Shown one piece after another: positions 1 to 10,254 of a stretch of DNA of 64,000 nt. The notes under the pieces were generated by a model that worked only from the letters and a program-made list of their open reading frames with translations, was not told the origin of the DNA and ran no database searches. This DNA is from Macrophomina tecta (taxonomy: Eukaryota > Ascomycota > Dothideomycetes > Botryosphaeriales > Botryosphaeriaceae). The translations under genes were made by a program, and so were the position numbers. The DNA is taken from contig JAKSGN010000006.1 in the NCBI GenBank assembly GCA_024180945.1, positions 1,860,001 through 1,924,000 of the forward strand, in the 5' to 3' direction. Each line of letters starts with the position of its first letter. Positions within the stretch are counted from its first letter, which is position 1.

Positions 1-255
1 CGGCGGAAAGCTTGGCAGGCGGAATTGGACACTTCACCGTCCACCGCGGGCGCGCAAGCACGCTGCTGCTCTGCCAGGCGAAGCTCAAGCTGGCTGGATG
101 CCACACCACTGAACATCCTCCCCACCAGCGCCCCATTCTCTCGCTCCCTCCACGCCACTGCTCTCTATTTTCCCCCCTTGCCAACCCGAATTGGCCGGCG
201 CTGAGCGACCCTCTCTGCCTCGCCTGAAGCTGCGGCTTCTCCCTGAACGTCCAAC

Positions 256-3200
256 ATGTCGTCCCCGAACATGCTCACCAAGGTATGTTGCGCCTCGCCG
301 ACATCCAACCCCAGCTATGCTGACCGCCTTGCAGTTCGAGTCCAAGTCCTCCAGGGCGAAGGGCATTGCCTTCCATCCCAAGCGGTGCGCCGCACATTCT
401 TCTCCAGCTCTCCCTCTCCCCGCTGACCTCCGACAGGCCATGGATCCTCGTCTCCCTACACTCGTCCACCATCCAGCTGTGGGACTACCGCATGGGCACC
501 CTCATCGATCGCTTCGAGGAACACGACGGCCCTGTCCGCGGCATTGACTTCCACAAGACCCAGCCTCTGTTTGTGTCAGGAGGAGACGACTACAAAATCA
601 AGGTGTGGTCCTATCAGACCCGCCGCTGCCTGTTCACCCTGAATGGTCACTTGGACTATGTACGCACCGTCTTTTTTCACCACGAGCTGCCATGGATCCT
701 GTCCTCCTCCGATGACCAGACCATCAGAATATGGAACTGGCAGAACCGCTCTCTGAGTACGTTGCCATTGCGCTTTAGACACGTTGCCTGCCTCACTCAC
801 AGTCTTACCCAGTTTGCACCATGACCGGCCACAACCACTATACCATGTGCGCACAGTTCCACCCCAAAGATGACCTTGTCGTCTCCGCCTCCCTCGACCA
901 GTCCGTCCGTGTCTGGGACATCTCCGGCCTCCGCAAAAAGCACTCCGCTCCCACCTCGATGACTTTCGAAGACCAAATGGCGCGCGCCAATGCCAACCAG
1001 GCCGACATGTTCGGTAATACGGATGCTGTTGTGAAGTTCGTGCTCGAGGGCCACGACCGCGGTGTCAATTGGGTAGCCTTCCACCCGACTCTACCATTGA
1101 TCGTGTCCGCGGGCGATGACCGGCTTGTCAAGCTGTGGAGGATGAGCGAGACCAAGGCTTGGGAAGTTGATACCTGCAGAGGCCACTTCCAGAACGTGTC
1201 TGCTTGCTTGTTCCACCCGCACCAGGATCTTATTCTCTCCGTGGGCGAGGACAAGTCTATACGGGTTTGGGATTTGAACAAGCGCACCTCTGTCCAGTCG
1301 TTCAAGAGGGAAAACGACCGCTTCTGGGTCATTGCGGCGCACCCGGAAATCAACCTGTTCGCTGCTGGCCACGATAATGGTGTGATGGTTTTCAAGCTCG
1401 AGCGCGAGCGACCCGCCTCCGCCGTCTACCAGAACCAGCTGTTTTACATTACCAAGGAGAAGCATGTTCGCTCTTACGACTTCACCAAGAACCTCGAGTC
1501 GCCATCTATGCTGTCGCTCAAGAAACTCGGCAGCCCATGGGTTCCCCCCAGGACTCTCTCGTACAACCCCGCCGAGCGTGCCATCTTGGTCACTTCTCCC
1601 GCCGACGGTGGCTGCTATGAGCTGATCAGCTTGCCCCGTGACGCTAGCGGCGCTGTTGAGCCCACCGATACCAAGCGTGGATCCGGAAACTCGGCGGTTT
1701 TCGTCGCCCGCAACCGATTCGCAGTCTTCAATCAGGCCAACCAGCAGATCGACATCAAGGACCTGTCGAATTCCACGACAAAGACTATTAAGCCTCCTCA
1801 TGGCACCACAGACATCTACTTCGGCGGCACCGGGTGTCTTCTTCTGATCACGCCCACCTCCGTGGTACTGTACGACATCCAGCAAAAGAAGCACTTGGCG
1901 GAACTTGCTGTAAACGGTGTTAAGTATGTGGTTTGGTCTAATGATGGTCTCCACGCTGCGCTGCTCAGCAAGCACAACGTCACGATCGTTACGAAGAATC
2001 TCGAGCAGGTCAGCACTCTGCATGAGACCATCCGGATCAAGAGCGCCACCTGGGATGACGCGGGTGTTCTTCTCTACTCGACCTTGAACCACATCAAGTA
2101 TACCCTCATGAACGGCGATAACGGCATTGTGCGGACATTGGAACACACCGTGTACTTGGTGAGGGTTAAGGGTCGCAACGTGTACTGCTTGGATCGCTCT
2201 GCGAAGCCGAAAATCCTTCAAATCGACCCCACTGAGTACCGCTTCAAGCTCGCCCTCATCAAGCGCAACTACGATGAGATGCTCAACATCATCAAGACCT
2301 CGAGTCTTGTCGGCCAAAGCATCATTGCCTATCTGCAGAAGAAGGGCTACCCTGAAATTGCACTTCAGTTCGTCCAGGACCCACAGACCAGGTTTGAGCT
2401 TGCAATCGAGTGCGGTAACCTCGATGTGGCTGTTGAGATGGCAAAGCAGCTGGATAGACCTAAGTTGTGGACTCGTCTGAGCACCGAGGCTCTCGCCCAC
2501 GGAAATCACAAGATTGTCGAAATGACTTACCAGAAGCTGCGCACATTTGACAAGCTCTCTTTCCTTTATCTTTCCACGGGTGATAAGGAGAAGCTCACGC
2601 GCATGGCCAAAATTGCTGAACACCGGGGGGACATGACCTCCCGTTTCCAGAACGCAGTTTACCTTGGCGATGTCCAGAGCCGGATCGAGATGTTCCAGGA
2701 GATTGACCAATGTAAGTACCTTTATACACGGACACCTGTCACGGAAATCACTAACAGCAGTTGAGATCCCCTGGCGTACATGCTTGCGAAGTCACACGGT
2801 TTGGAAGAAGAATGTCAAAACATCCTTGAAGCCAGTGGCCTTACCGAGGACCAAATCTCTCTGCCTGAAATCGGCCAACCCTTGACGCCACCCAAGCCCG
2901 TTGTTCCTACCTACACGGCCAACTGGCCCGTCAAGAGCTCGGGGGTTTCTGTGTTCGAGAAGGCGTTGATGGGTGAAGAGCTGGATGCTGATGAGCTGGC
3001 GCCGGCTACTAACGGCTACGGTGACGAGGATCTGATTGAGACTGAAGCCGATACCCAGCGTAACGGAGCTTTCGACGATGCCGAAGAGGATGAGGATGCA
3101 GCTGGTTGGGACATGGGTGGTGATGATGACATTGAGGTCGAAGACGACTTTGTCAATGTCGAGAGCGCAGAGGCGGGTGCTGGCAGCAGTGAAGCCGATA

Positions 3201-4135
3201 TGTGGACGAGGAATTCCCCCATTGCGGCCGACCATGTTGCCGGTGGTTCTTTCGAGAGCGCGATGCAGTTACTCAACCGCCAAGTTGGCGCTGTCAACTT
3301 CAAGCCTATCGAGTGGAGGTTCCAGGAGATCTACCAGGCATCGAGGACCTTCTTGCCGGCTAACGTCGGCTTGTCTCCACTAGTCAACTACGTCCGGAGA
3401 ACGCCAGATGAGACGGATTCGAGGAAGGTTTTGCCTCTCATCCCCCGCGACCTGGAATCTATCACTGCCACGGAGCTTGCCGCTGGAAAGAACGCGATGC
3501 GCAGCAACAAGTTGGAGGATGGTGTGGTCGTTTTCAAGAAGATCCTCCACTTGATGCTACTTAACGCGGTCACCACCCAGGCCGAGGTTGCCGAGGCTAA
3601 GAAGCTCATTGCCACCGCTGGTCAATATGCGCTAGCAATGAGCGTTGAGCTTGAGCGCCGCCGCCTGACCAACAACAGCCAAGATATCTCGTCTCTGGAT
3701 GAAGAGACCAGGAAGCGGGCTTTTGAGCTTGCTGCTTACTTCACCGTACCAGAGCTGGAGCCAGCGCACAAGGCACTTGCGCTGTTTGCGGCCATGAACT
3801 TCTCACACAAGAACAAGCAACACAACAGTGCACTGTTATTCGCTAATACTCTACTGGATCGCGGGTCGACCAACGCCAAGTTCAAGGAGAGTGCACGCAA
3901 GATTAAGACGGTGTGCGAGCGCAACCCCAACGACGCGGTTGAAATCGACTTCGATACCTTCGCCGACTTCGAAATCTGCGCCGCCAGCTTCACTCCCATC
4001 TACGCTGGCTCGCCCAACGTCGCATGCCAGTACTGCGGCGTCAAGTACCAGGCTAAGTTCAAGGGCACCGTCTGCAAGGTCTGCGAGGTCTGCCAGGTCG
4101 GCGCACCTGCGAGTGGCTTGAGGTTATGTTTGTAA
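256..4135 (+). CDS. COP1: Coatomer (COPI) subunit alpha
   Basis: Alpha subunit of the COPI coat, which drives retrograde Golgi-to-ER and intra-Golgi vesicle traffic by binding dilysine cargo tails. Five exons fit, with introns at about 283-334, 385-436, 757-812 and 2712-2765, giving about 1221 residues, the usual length for this subunit. The first 300 residues hold repeated WD40 units (for example [35 protein letters not shown] and IRVWDLNK). A middle alpha-solenoid follows, then an acidic linker (about 3000-3180), and a C-terminal COPI_C domain ending in paired Cys motifs (CQYCG, CKVCEVC). The start is the ATG at 256 because the short first exon (MSSPNMLTK) splices cleanly to [15 protein letters not shown]. 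At the fourth intron the TTGAG acceptor keeps the conserved PLAYML frame; the nearer CAG acceptor would break it. No defect seen. Confidence 0.96.
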
Positions 4136-5210
4136 GCGGGCAGATTTTTCTTGGTGGGTGTGGGCATACAAAAGAGTAATGTGAGCGGGATGGTGGAGTG
4201 AGTATATCCGAAGGTAGAAGAGAACGAGTCTTGAAATGATGCAACGACTGAATGCGCTGCACATGCTTGTGGGTGTTGGGATGGCCCTCCCTTTCCTTGT
4301 TCCCAGTGGGGGAAGCGAAGTGGTTTATCTCGTAGTAGAAAGACTAGGACTGAAGGTGGGTTGTGCTTTGATTTTTGCTTGCTCACTGCATGTAGCGTAT
4401 TGAGATACAAAATTTCAGAAGTTTCTTACGTTACTACAAGTGGATTTTCACAACTGACGACGCTTTGCGGAGCAGCTCGTAGGTCAGGGTTTTGGAGGTT
4501 CTATATGTGGATTTGAGGTCCCTGGGCGTAAAGGATCCAGCTTTCGCACTCGTGCACTGAGTCGAAAATTTCCCTTGAGTTGCTGCACTCTCAGCACGAG
4601 GTCCTTGGGAAACTCTCTTGCGCTCCCTCCGTCACCAATTACATTTCAAATAGCCACCAAGTTGCTCTCCAACTGATAGCTCACTAACACAGCAACACAT
4701 CATGGCGGATAAACAAATAATTCTCCCCTATGACAGTCTCAAACCCTCTACGCTATAACAAGACAGAAATGTCTTCTACAGGCCGCATCAGAGACTTCCC
4801 CCCGCAAACCGCCCGCCTACACCTCGCTCTTCGTCATCGCCAACATCTGGTACCTTTACCGCCACGGGCACACCGCCGTGTTGCTTCTTGAGGAGGAGGC
4901 ATAGGAGGAGCAGAAGGCGGAGCAGCAGCAGAAGCAGAAGAAGAAGAAGAAGAAGAAGAAGAAGAAGAAGAAGAAGAAGAAGAAGAAGAAGAAATGGCAG
5001 AGGGAAGTTTCCTCGTTCCGCTGCTCGACCGGCGCTACGGCGGACGGGGTTAGGGTGTTTGGGGCTGATTTAGAATTGGGGTCGGCGCTCAGGAGTGTGT
5101 TGTGTGAAGGAGGAGGTGGATATTGGCTCAGTCCTTCTCGTGCTTCTCTCACTGAGTATACGATTGTATTATTAGGTCTTTAATCTGAGTATAGAAGTGG
5201 GATCTCGCCT
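4136..5210. other. Intergenic, 3' flank of coatomer gene
   Basis: Holds the coatomer 3' end, a GAA microsatellite (listed separately) and no recognisable gene. The Arg-rich or Phe-rich ORFs here are simply translations of the trinucleotide repeat. Confidence 0.7.
4936..4994. repeat. (GAA)n / (TTC)n microsatellite
   Basis: About 19 nearly perfect copies of a purine-only trinucleotide in intergenic DNA, flanked by an interrupted CAG/GAG-rich stretch. No coding role seen. Confidence 0.95.
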
Positions 5211-6018
5211 TCAGATTGGTGACAATCTGAGCTGAAGACTACAAAGCGTCATAGTTTGAGCATTGAATGAATGGCGAGACCCTCCCTCTCTATTCAGGAG
5301 AGAGGTCAGCCAATGCTCAGTGCTGTGGTTCGCGAACAAGTTGGGAATGCACATGTGGGCCGTCGATGGTCCGAATGCGATGTGCGTTGGGCTCAGGAAG
5401 AAGTTCGGGTTGTTCTTGATGCTGTCCACCACCAGCTCCAACATGTTTTGAGCAAGAACATCCAGTGCAAAGTTAACCGCGTCGCGTGGGATCCCAGCCT
5501 GCTTCTCGTACAGCTGTTTGAAGAAGTTCCAGTTCATTTCGATGTTGCTCGAGCCGGAGTAGGCCCGAGGGTCGTACGCGTCGTGGCGTGTAGGCGAGGC
5601 CTCAGAATCTGGGGAGATTTGTGTGCCGTTGAGGCTGCGTGTGAAATTATTAAGCGGAATTGTGATGTTCTCGTCAACCGAAAGGTGGTGACCCCCGATC
5701 AAAAGCAACACACTATCAACCAGACCCTTAACAAGTTCATCGTAGTTCGCGACACCGTCGAAGCCACCGGGAGGAGCGTAAACTCCAGGTTTTCTTCATA
5801 GCAAGGGGGCGAATGAGCTTCCTGGTTCGCCAACGTGTTAAGGCCGGGACAGGGGCTGCGAGCGTTGGTGATATCAGGAAGAATGGGCTCATGCGCATCA
5901 GTCACACCCACAAGCTGTTCGTGGGATCAAAAGGTTCAGCATGGTTCAGAGGGTTTCCACCGCCCATGACCATGCCTAGCATGGCCGTGAGCAGGGATAA
6001 AAAGCAGATTGGATTCAT
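5211..6018 (-). pseudogene. Broken heme-haloperoxidase (chloroperoxidase/peroxygenase-like)
   Basis: Remains of a secreted heme-thiolate peroxidase. Reading from 6018 leftward there is a signal-peptide-like start (MNPICFLSLLTAMLGMVMGG). A second frame carries RSPCPGLNTLANQ, the family's proximal PCP motif whose Cys ligates heme. A third frame runs from APPGGFDGVANYDELVKG through SPTRHDAYDP to a tail with NPNFFLSPTHIAFGP and STEHW at the stop near 5211. In intact relatives these blocks lie in one reading frame. Here they sit in three, with an in-frame stop just before the APPGGF block, and no GT-AG intron that I could place joins them. The expected EGD-type distal segment is not evident, because SPTRHDAYD occupies the SLTRxDAY region without it. 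A badly assembled or unusually spliced gene is the alternative. Confidence 0.62.
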
Positions 6019-8041
6019 GGCTGGCAGGTAAAGCGGTTAAGCCTTCTTCGTACGATGGTATTAATGGCCGAATTTGTTCGCTAAAGTTGTGGTTGCTGCT
6101 CCAACAGGGTAACTCGAGGCGATGGAGCGAGTAGTTGATGGCGTGCTTACCAAAGTACATACCATCAGATCTTCCAAGGAATGCTGATTGTGATATTGCT
6201 GTAAAGTGAAGGTATGAGAATCTCAGTTCAAATTTACAAAGCCGCAATCGATTGATGCCCAAGGCTACATCTTAGCGATGATTGGAGAGCAAGCTTTCCA
6301 CCAGCAAATTCAACGAACTCCTAAGAACACAGTCCATGGCCAGTCTACATAATCCAGCCATAACGTAGAGCTGGGTGCCTATAGTGAGTATTGCATCAAA
6401 TTTCGTGCCATATCATTTTTCATCTGGAGAATCCAGCCAGCAGATATTATTGAGCTACTTGGAGAATTCAAGGACTGCTGGGGCAAGTGCCAAGAAGCAC
6501 CTACACAGCCCGCTGAGGGTTCCGGGTAAATGTCAGATACCTGCTCAGAGACAGGCAATCGGTAGTCATGAATAAGAACATCTTGCTTTCTAGTGTGAAG
6601 TCGAAGAAGATTAGAGCTGTGCTAATGATTGTAGCAGCAGCAGACAAAGTGACAACGAAGGAATAAGGAAGGGTGCGACATAGAGTTCCACAGAGATAAA
6701 GCTCAGAAAGCCCATGCCGCATGCAGAAACGCAAACCGGCAGCACTTTCTTAGGAGGCCTCTTGCCAGTCCCAAGACCCGAGTATCTGATGAGACAGTCT
6801 CACATCTCAGACAGCGTCCCGGTCCCGCCGACTCACGAATGCGTGTTCCGAACGCGTCAACAGGCCCCTGATGAAACCCACGTGTTCGGCCATGCCGGTT
6901 CCACAATTTCCAAGACCTCGTGTCACACCATTTCTTCGCTGAATTCTGCGAGAATTTGCACCGCCACAGAAAAGTCTCCAGAGACATGTGACGGTGACGA
7001 GGCTGGCGTATTGCTGGGGCTGCCAAATTGGGTCGTCCGTTGCCAGGAGTAGCATTCGGAGAGTCCGAAAGGACGTTCGGTCTGAAATATCGCATCAAAA
7101 AGGAGAACGAGCGTCTGGGCTGTCCAGATGATGGCTGGAGGTGATGCTGGGGGCTATGTGGGTGTTTGAAGGCGAACATGCGTGTAGCAGTAGGTAGTCG
7201 AAATGAGAATGTCCAAATGTAGTATAGTGGCTCTTGGCCCTGTTAGATAGTTTGCAGTTTCACCGAAGGCCCTCGAAGGGACAACCTTTGAGTTCAAATA
7301 AACCATTGAGTTCAAACAAACCCTTGAGTTCAAACAAACCATTGGGTTCAAACAGTGGGCACTGTAGGTAAAAAGCCTGTGAGAGCATAGGCCCTAAAAG
7401 GCATTTTCGAACGAGGAACATGCCCGAGGCACAATGCGAACGAGTATGCTGGCATGGAGGCACACAAGTGAAAGCCACAAGCAGGCAAAAGCTCGATCTC
7501 CTAGGCAACGGTGTTGAGAAGGGAATGTCCCGGAAGTAGTGTGGAGTATTCAACGGCAAGGAAGCGCCTTGACCAGTCTTCATGGGGAAATTCTTGCGGA
7601 CCTAGCTTTTTGAACAGCAGTAGCATCAACGTGGCTGTTAGGGCATCGGAGGTTCGTATAGAGCCTGCATTTCCCATTTTAAGTTGTCGGCTACCGATTT
7701 GTGCAAGCAGGTCCCCCGCTCGGCATTCAGTGAAGTCGTGCTGGGAACACCCTGGAGGCAGTTAAAGTTTTGAGGGCGAAAATCATGCCGATGTTCCGTT
7801 ATGGCGCCGATAAGGCTGGGACCGGCTGGTTAAGACCTGGAAGGGCGGCGCCTGTATCAGTAAATAAGGATCACCGGTGGAACACGAGGCGGCGCGAGGG
7901 AAAGTCATCTAGCCGAACATCCGGCGCAGGGACGCGCAATTAAGTGGTAAGCAACAGCCAATCTCTATTTGGGGACCAGATGCAGAAGAAAAGAAAAGTC
8001 AGAGAAGCTCTACATGTACCTAAACTCCGACACGGCCACTT
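6019..8041. other. Intergenic, AT-richer than surroundings
   Basis: About 2 kb with many short ORFs on both strands, none with a family motif I recognise. It holds the 18-bp minisatellite at 7286-7357. Decayed coding sequence cannot be excluded, since the flanking peroxidase is already broken. Confidence 0.5.
7286..7357. repeat. 18-bp minisatellite, four tandem copies
   Basis: Four head-to-tail copies of the unit cattgagttcaaacaaac with 0-4 changes each. The unit length is a multiple of three, so open frames run through it on the minus strand and give repeated peptides (FELxGL and CLNSxV types). These are repeat translations rather than a gene. Confidence 0.9.
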
Positions 8042-9075
8042 CTACAGAGTCAATCCGCCCTCGATAAGAAAGTTTTGCCCAGTCTGTGACTGACTGAGGG
8101 CGAGGGTGCGCACCTGGTTTGCCACATCCTGCGCCGGGATTCAGCTTTGTCCAACAGTAAAATATATATGGCGAGTGCCTACCTCGACCGTGGCCAGACG
8201 TTTCAACTTGGTGTTCTCGATTGATTTCTTGATCTTCGCCTCGGGGAATTTCTGGCCCCATTCCTGCAAGTCCTCATTAGACGGAAATTCCCACTGGCGG
8301 ATGGCGACTCGAGCGGGTGGAGCTTACCGTCATGAGCAGACCGGGAGATACCGAATTCACCCTGATCTTGGGAGCGCAGATGACTGCAAGGCTCTTCGCT
8401 AGGTGGATCTGTGCAGCCTTGGTCACGGCGTAGGGCTTGACTTGGATATTAGCACCATGGTTCAGGACATGGCCGGCTCTGAAACACGTCCGGCCGGATT
8501 GACTCACCAGCGAACTTCCGCTCGGCTTTACCCCAGCCACAGAGGCGGTGGTGATGAAGGTGCCCTCGGTCTCGTCGAGGTGTTGCTTGGCGGCGTATGC
8601 AAGCCACATATGCGTCTTGACGTTGTAGACAAAGCACTTATCCCAGTCTTCCTCAACCACACCCTCGTCAAGGTTGAGTATGTTTGTTATGCGGGTCCAT
8701 CCGACGTTCGAAACCACAACATCCAGGCGGCCCATGGTCTTGACGGTCTCGGCAACAAGGCTCTGCACCGAAGCCTTATCGCCGGCGTCAGCCTGGATGG
8801 CATGGAAACGCGGGGTGCCGGCGGAGGCGGCGGGGATGCTGGGGGCCAGAGGGATGTTGTGGAGCTCCTGCAAGAAGGCCTGTGCGCGATCGGCGTTGTT
8901 GGCGTAGTTGATGACCTGCGCTGGGTGGTGAGTGCCAAAGCTGGCATTGGGGCGGGCGGGCCAGTGGTTGCGGGTGCAGACTCACGACTCGGAAATCAGG
9001 CGCAAAGGTGCGGGCGATCTGGGCACCGAGGCCAGCGGAGCCAGCGGTGATGAGGACAACTTTGTGGGCGGCCAT
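8042..9075 (-). CDS. Short-chain dehydrogenase/reductase (SDR)
   Basis: NAD(P)-dependent oxidoreductase with a Rossmann fold; the substrate cannot be read from the sequence. Starts at the ATG at 9075 with VVLITAGSAGLGAQIAR, a variant of the SDR TGxxxGxG nucleotide-binding motif (Ala in place of the first Gly). Further on are DVVVSNVGW (the NNAG-like region), TASVAG with the catalytic Ser, YAVTK with the YxxxK pair, and VNSVSPGLLMT. The C-terminus is rebuilt across short introns: EWGQKFPEAKIK, then LATVEDVANQVRTLALS, then TGQNFLIEGGLTL and stop at 8042. Introns are visible near 8930-8985 (FRV to VINYANN), 8440-8505 (KPSGSS to PYAVTK), 8275-8330 and 8170-8120. The gene is complete and transcribed away from the TBC gene. 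Confidence 0.88.
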
Positions 9076-10254
9076 TGGTGCTTTCACGGGGGGGCCAGAT
9101 GGATTGCTGGGGGCGGCGAGAGAGCGCAGAGGGGCTGGGATGCTTTTGTGCGCTGCAGCATGGCGTGGACTGGAGGGCTTGCCAGGGCGCGGGGACCCCG
9201 CGATGCGGTGGTGAACAGCTTCCGCTGAGCTCGGCTGTCCACTCTCGGCCCGCCGAGTGGGCGGAAGCATTCCGTCAGCGCCTGCTCCGAGGCCCTTCGC
9301 CCGCCGCCTGCCGCCCGCCGCCCGCCGCCCGTTGCCCATCCGCCCCGCACTGCTCGCGATGGCCGAGTGCGCGACGTTTCGGCGCTGCGGGCGGTGGGTG
9401 TTTCAGGCAGCGTGGGGCAGCGCAGGACGGCGGCGGCTGGGCACAAAAATAGACAGAGTCTAGTACAAACAAGCACTCGGCCCTGCGCAGCACGGGGGAC
9501 GTGTCGGCGCTACTGGCGTCCATGCCCGCGCAAGCGACTGCCCGCCCAGGGTCTGCGGCTCTGTGGATAGGGCTGCCTGGGCGGGCGCGGTGTTGCGCGA
9601 CACCACCACCAGCCCGCCAGGCACAAGCACGACGCGGTCTCGGGCTGGGCGGGCGCACGACGGCTGCGGCGCCAGGCTGCTGCGACCCGTGCCTATTTCC
9701 AGCGGTACGCTCTCAGCCTCCCGCCGCAAGCAAGCTGCATGATTCGCGCATGACGACGGCCTGGCCCTGGCACGCCGCTACCAGGCAGTGCATTCTGCGC
9801 TTTGATGAGCTGGCGCCGGCCGCCAGGAGAGCGGGTGCGCGAGAGCATATACCTAGCCCGTCCGCGCACGCGATGCGACACCGCCGACCCTGTCGTCCCA
9901 AAGTGTGGCTTTAGAGCGGCCAGCTAAGCCCAATCTCCGATTTGCCTTCACCCTGCCCTGCCCTGCTCTCCTCCCGACACACGACCGCCCGCCAGCGACC
10001 TCGCGCCCCAGCCTGCCTGCAGTACCACCCCCCCCCCCCTTTTCCCCAGCCCCGGACAGCAAAACCACCATGCTGCCGCACGCGCGCCCGCATGCTAACT
10101 CGCCAAACGACTCCTAAAGCTCTGCTGCTGCCACATGTCCGCCCTGCCCGCCCTTTAAACTCGCCCGCTCGCCGGGAGCATCCCGATCCCACAATCTCCC
10201 CGCAATCAACTGCGTTTCATCTCGACCGGCCTCGTTAACGTGAATCGTGGCGCC
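9076..10254. promoter_or_regulatory. Divergent upstream region between SDR and TBC genes
   Basis: Very GC-rich 1.2 kb between two divergent start codons, so it should hold both promoters. It contains a C-run at about 10027-10039 and Ser/Pro/Arg-rich overlapping ORFs on both strands without family motifs. No discrete operator could be named. Confidence 0.5.

Noticed and set aside
1091..2710. 539-codon minus-strand ORF inside the coatomer gene
   Set aside because: It is the antisense shadow of a GC-rich, conserved exon; no family motif and fully covered by the WD40/solenoid coding sequence.
2664..2885. Alternative exon joining through the nearer CAG at the last coatomer intron
   Set aside because: It shifts into a non-conserved frame; the TTGAG acceptor keeps the conserved PLAYML sequence.
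4888..5152. Arg-rich or Phe-rich small proteins over the GAA repeat
   Set aside because: They are translations of the microsatellite only.
7286..7357. Short direct repeats as a CRISPR array
   Set aside because: The units are head to tail without spacers and the host is a fungus; it is a minisatellite.
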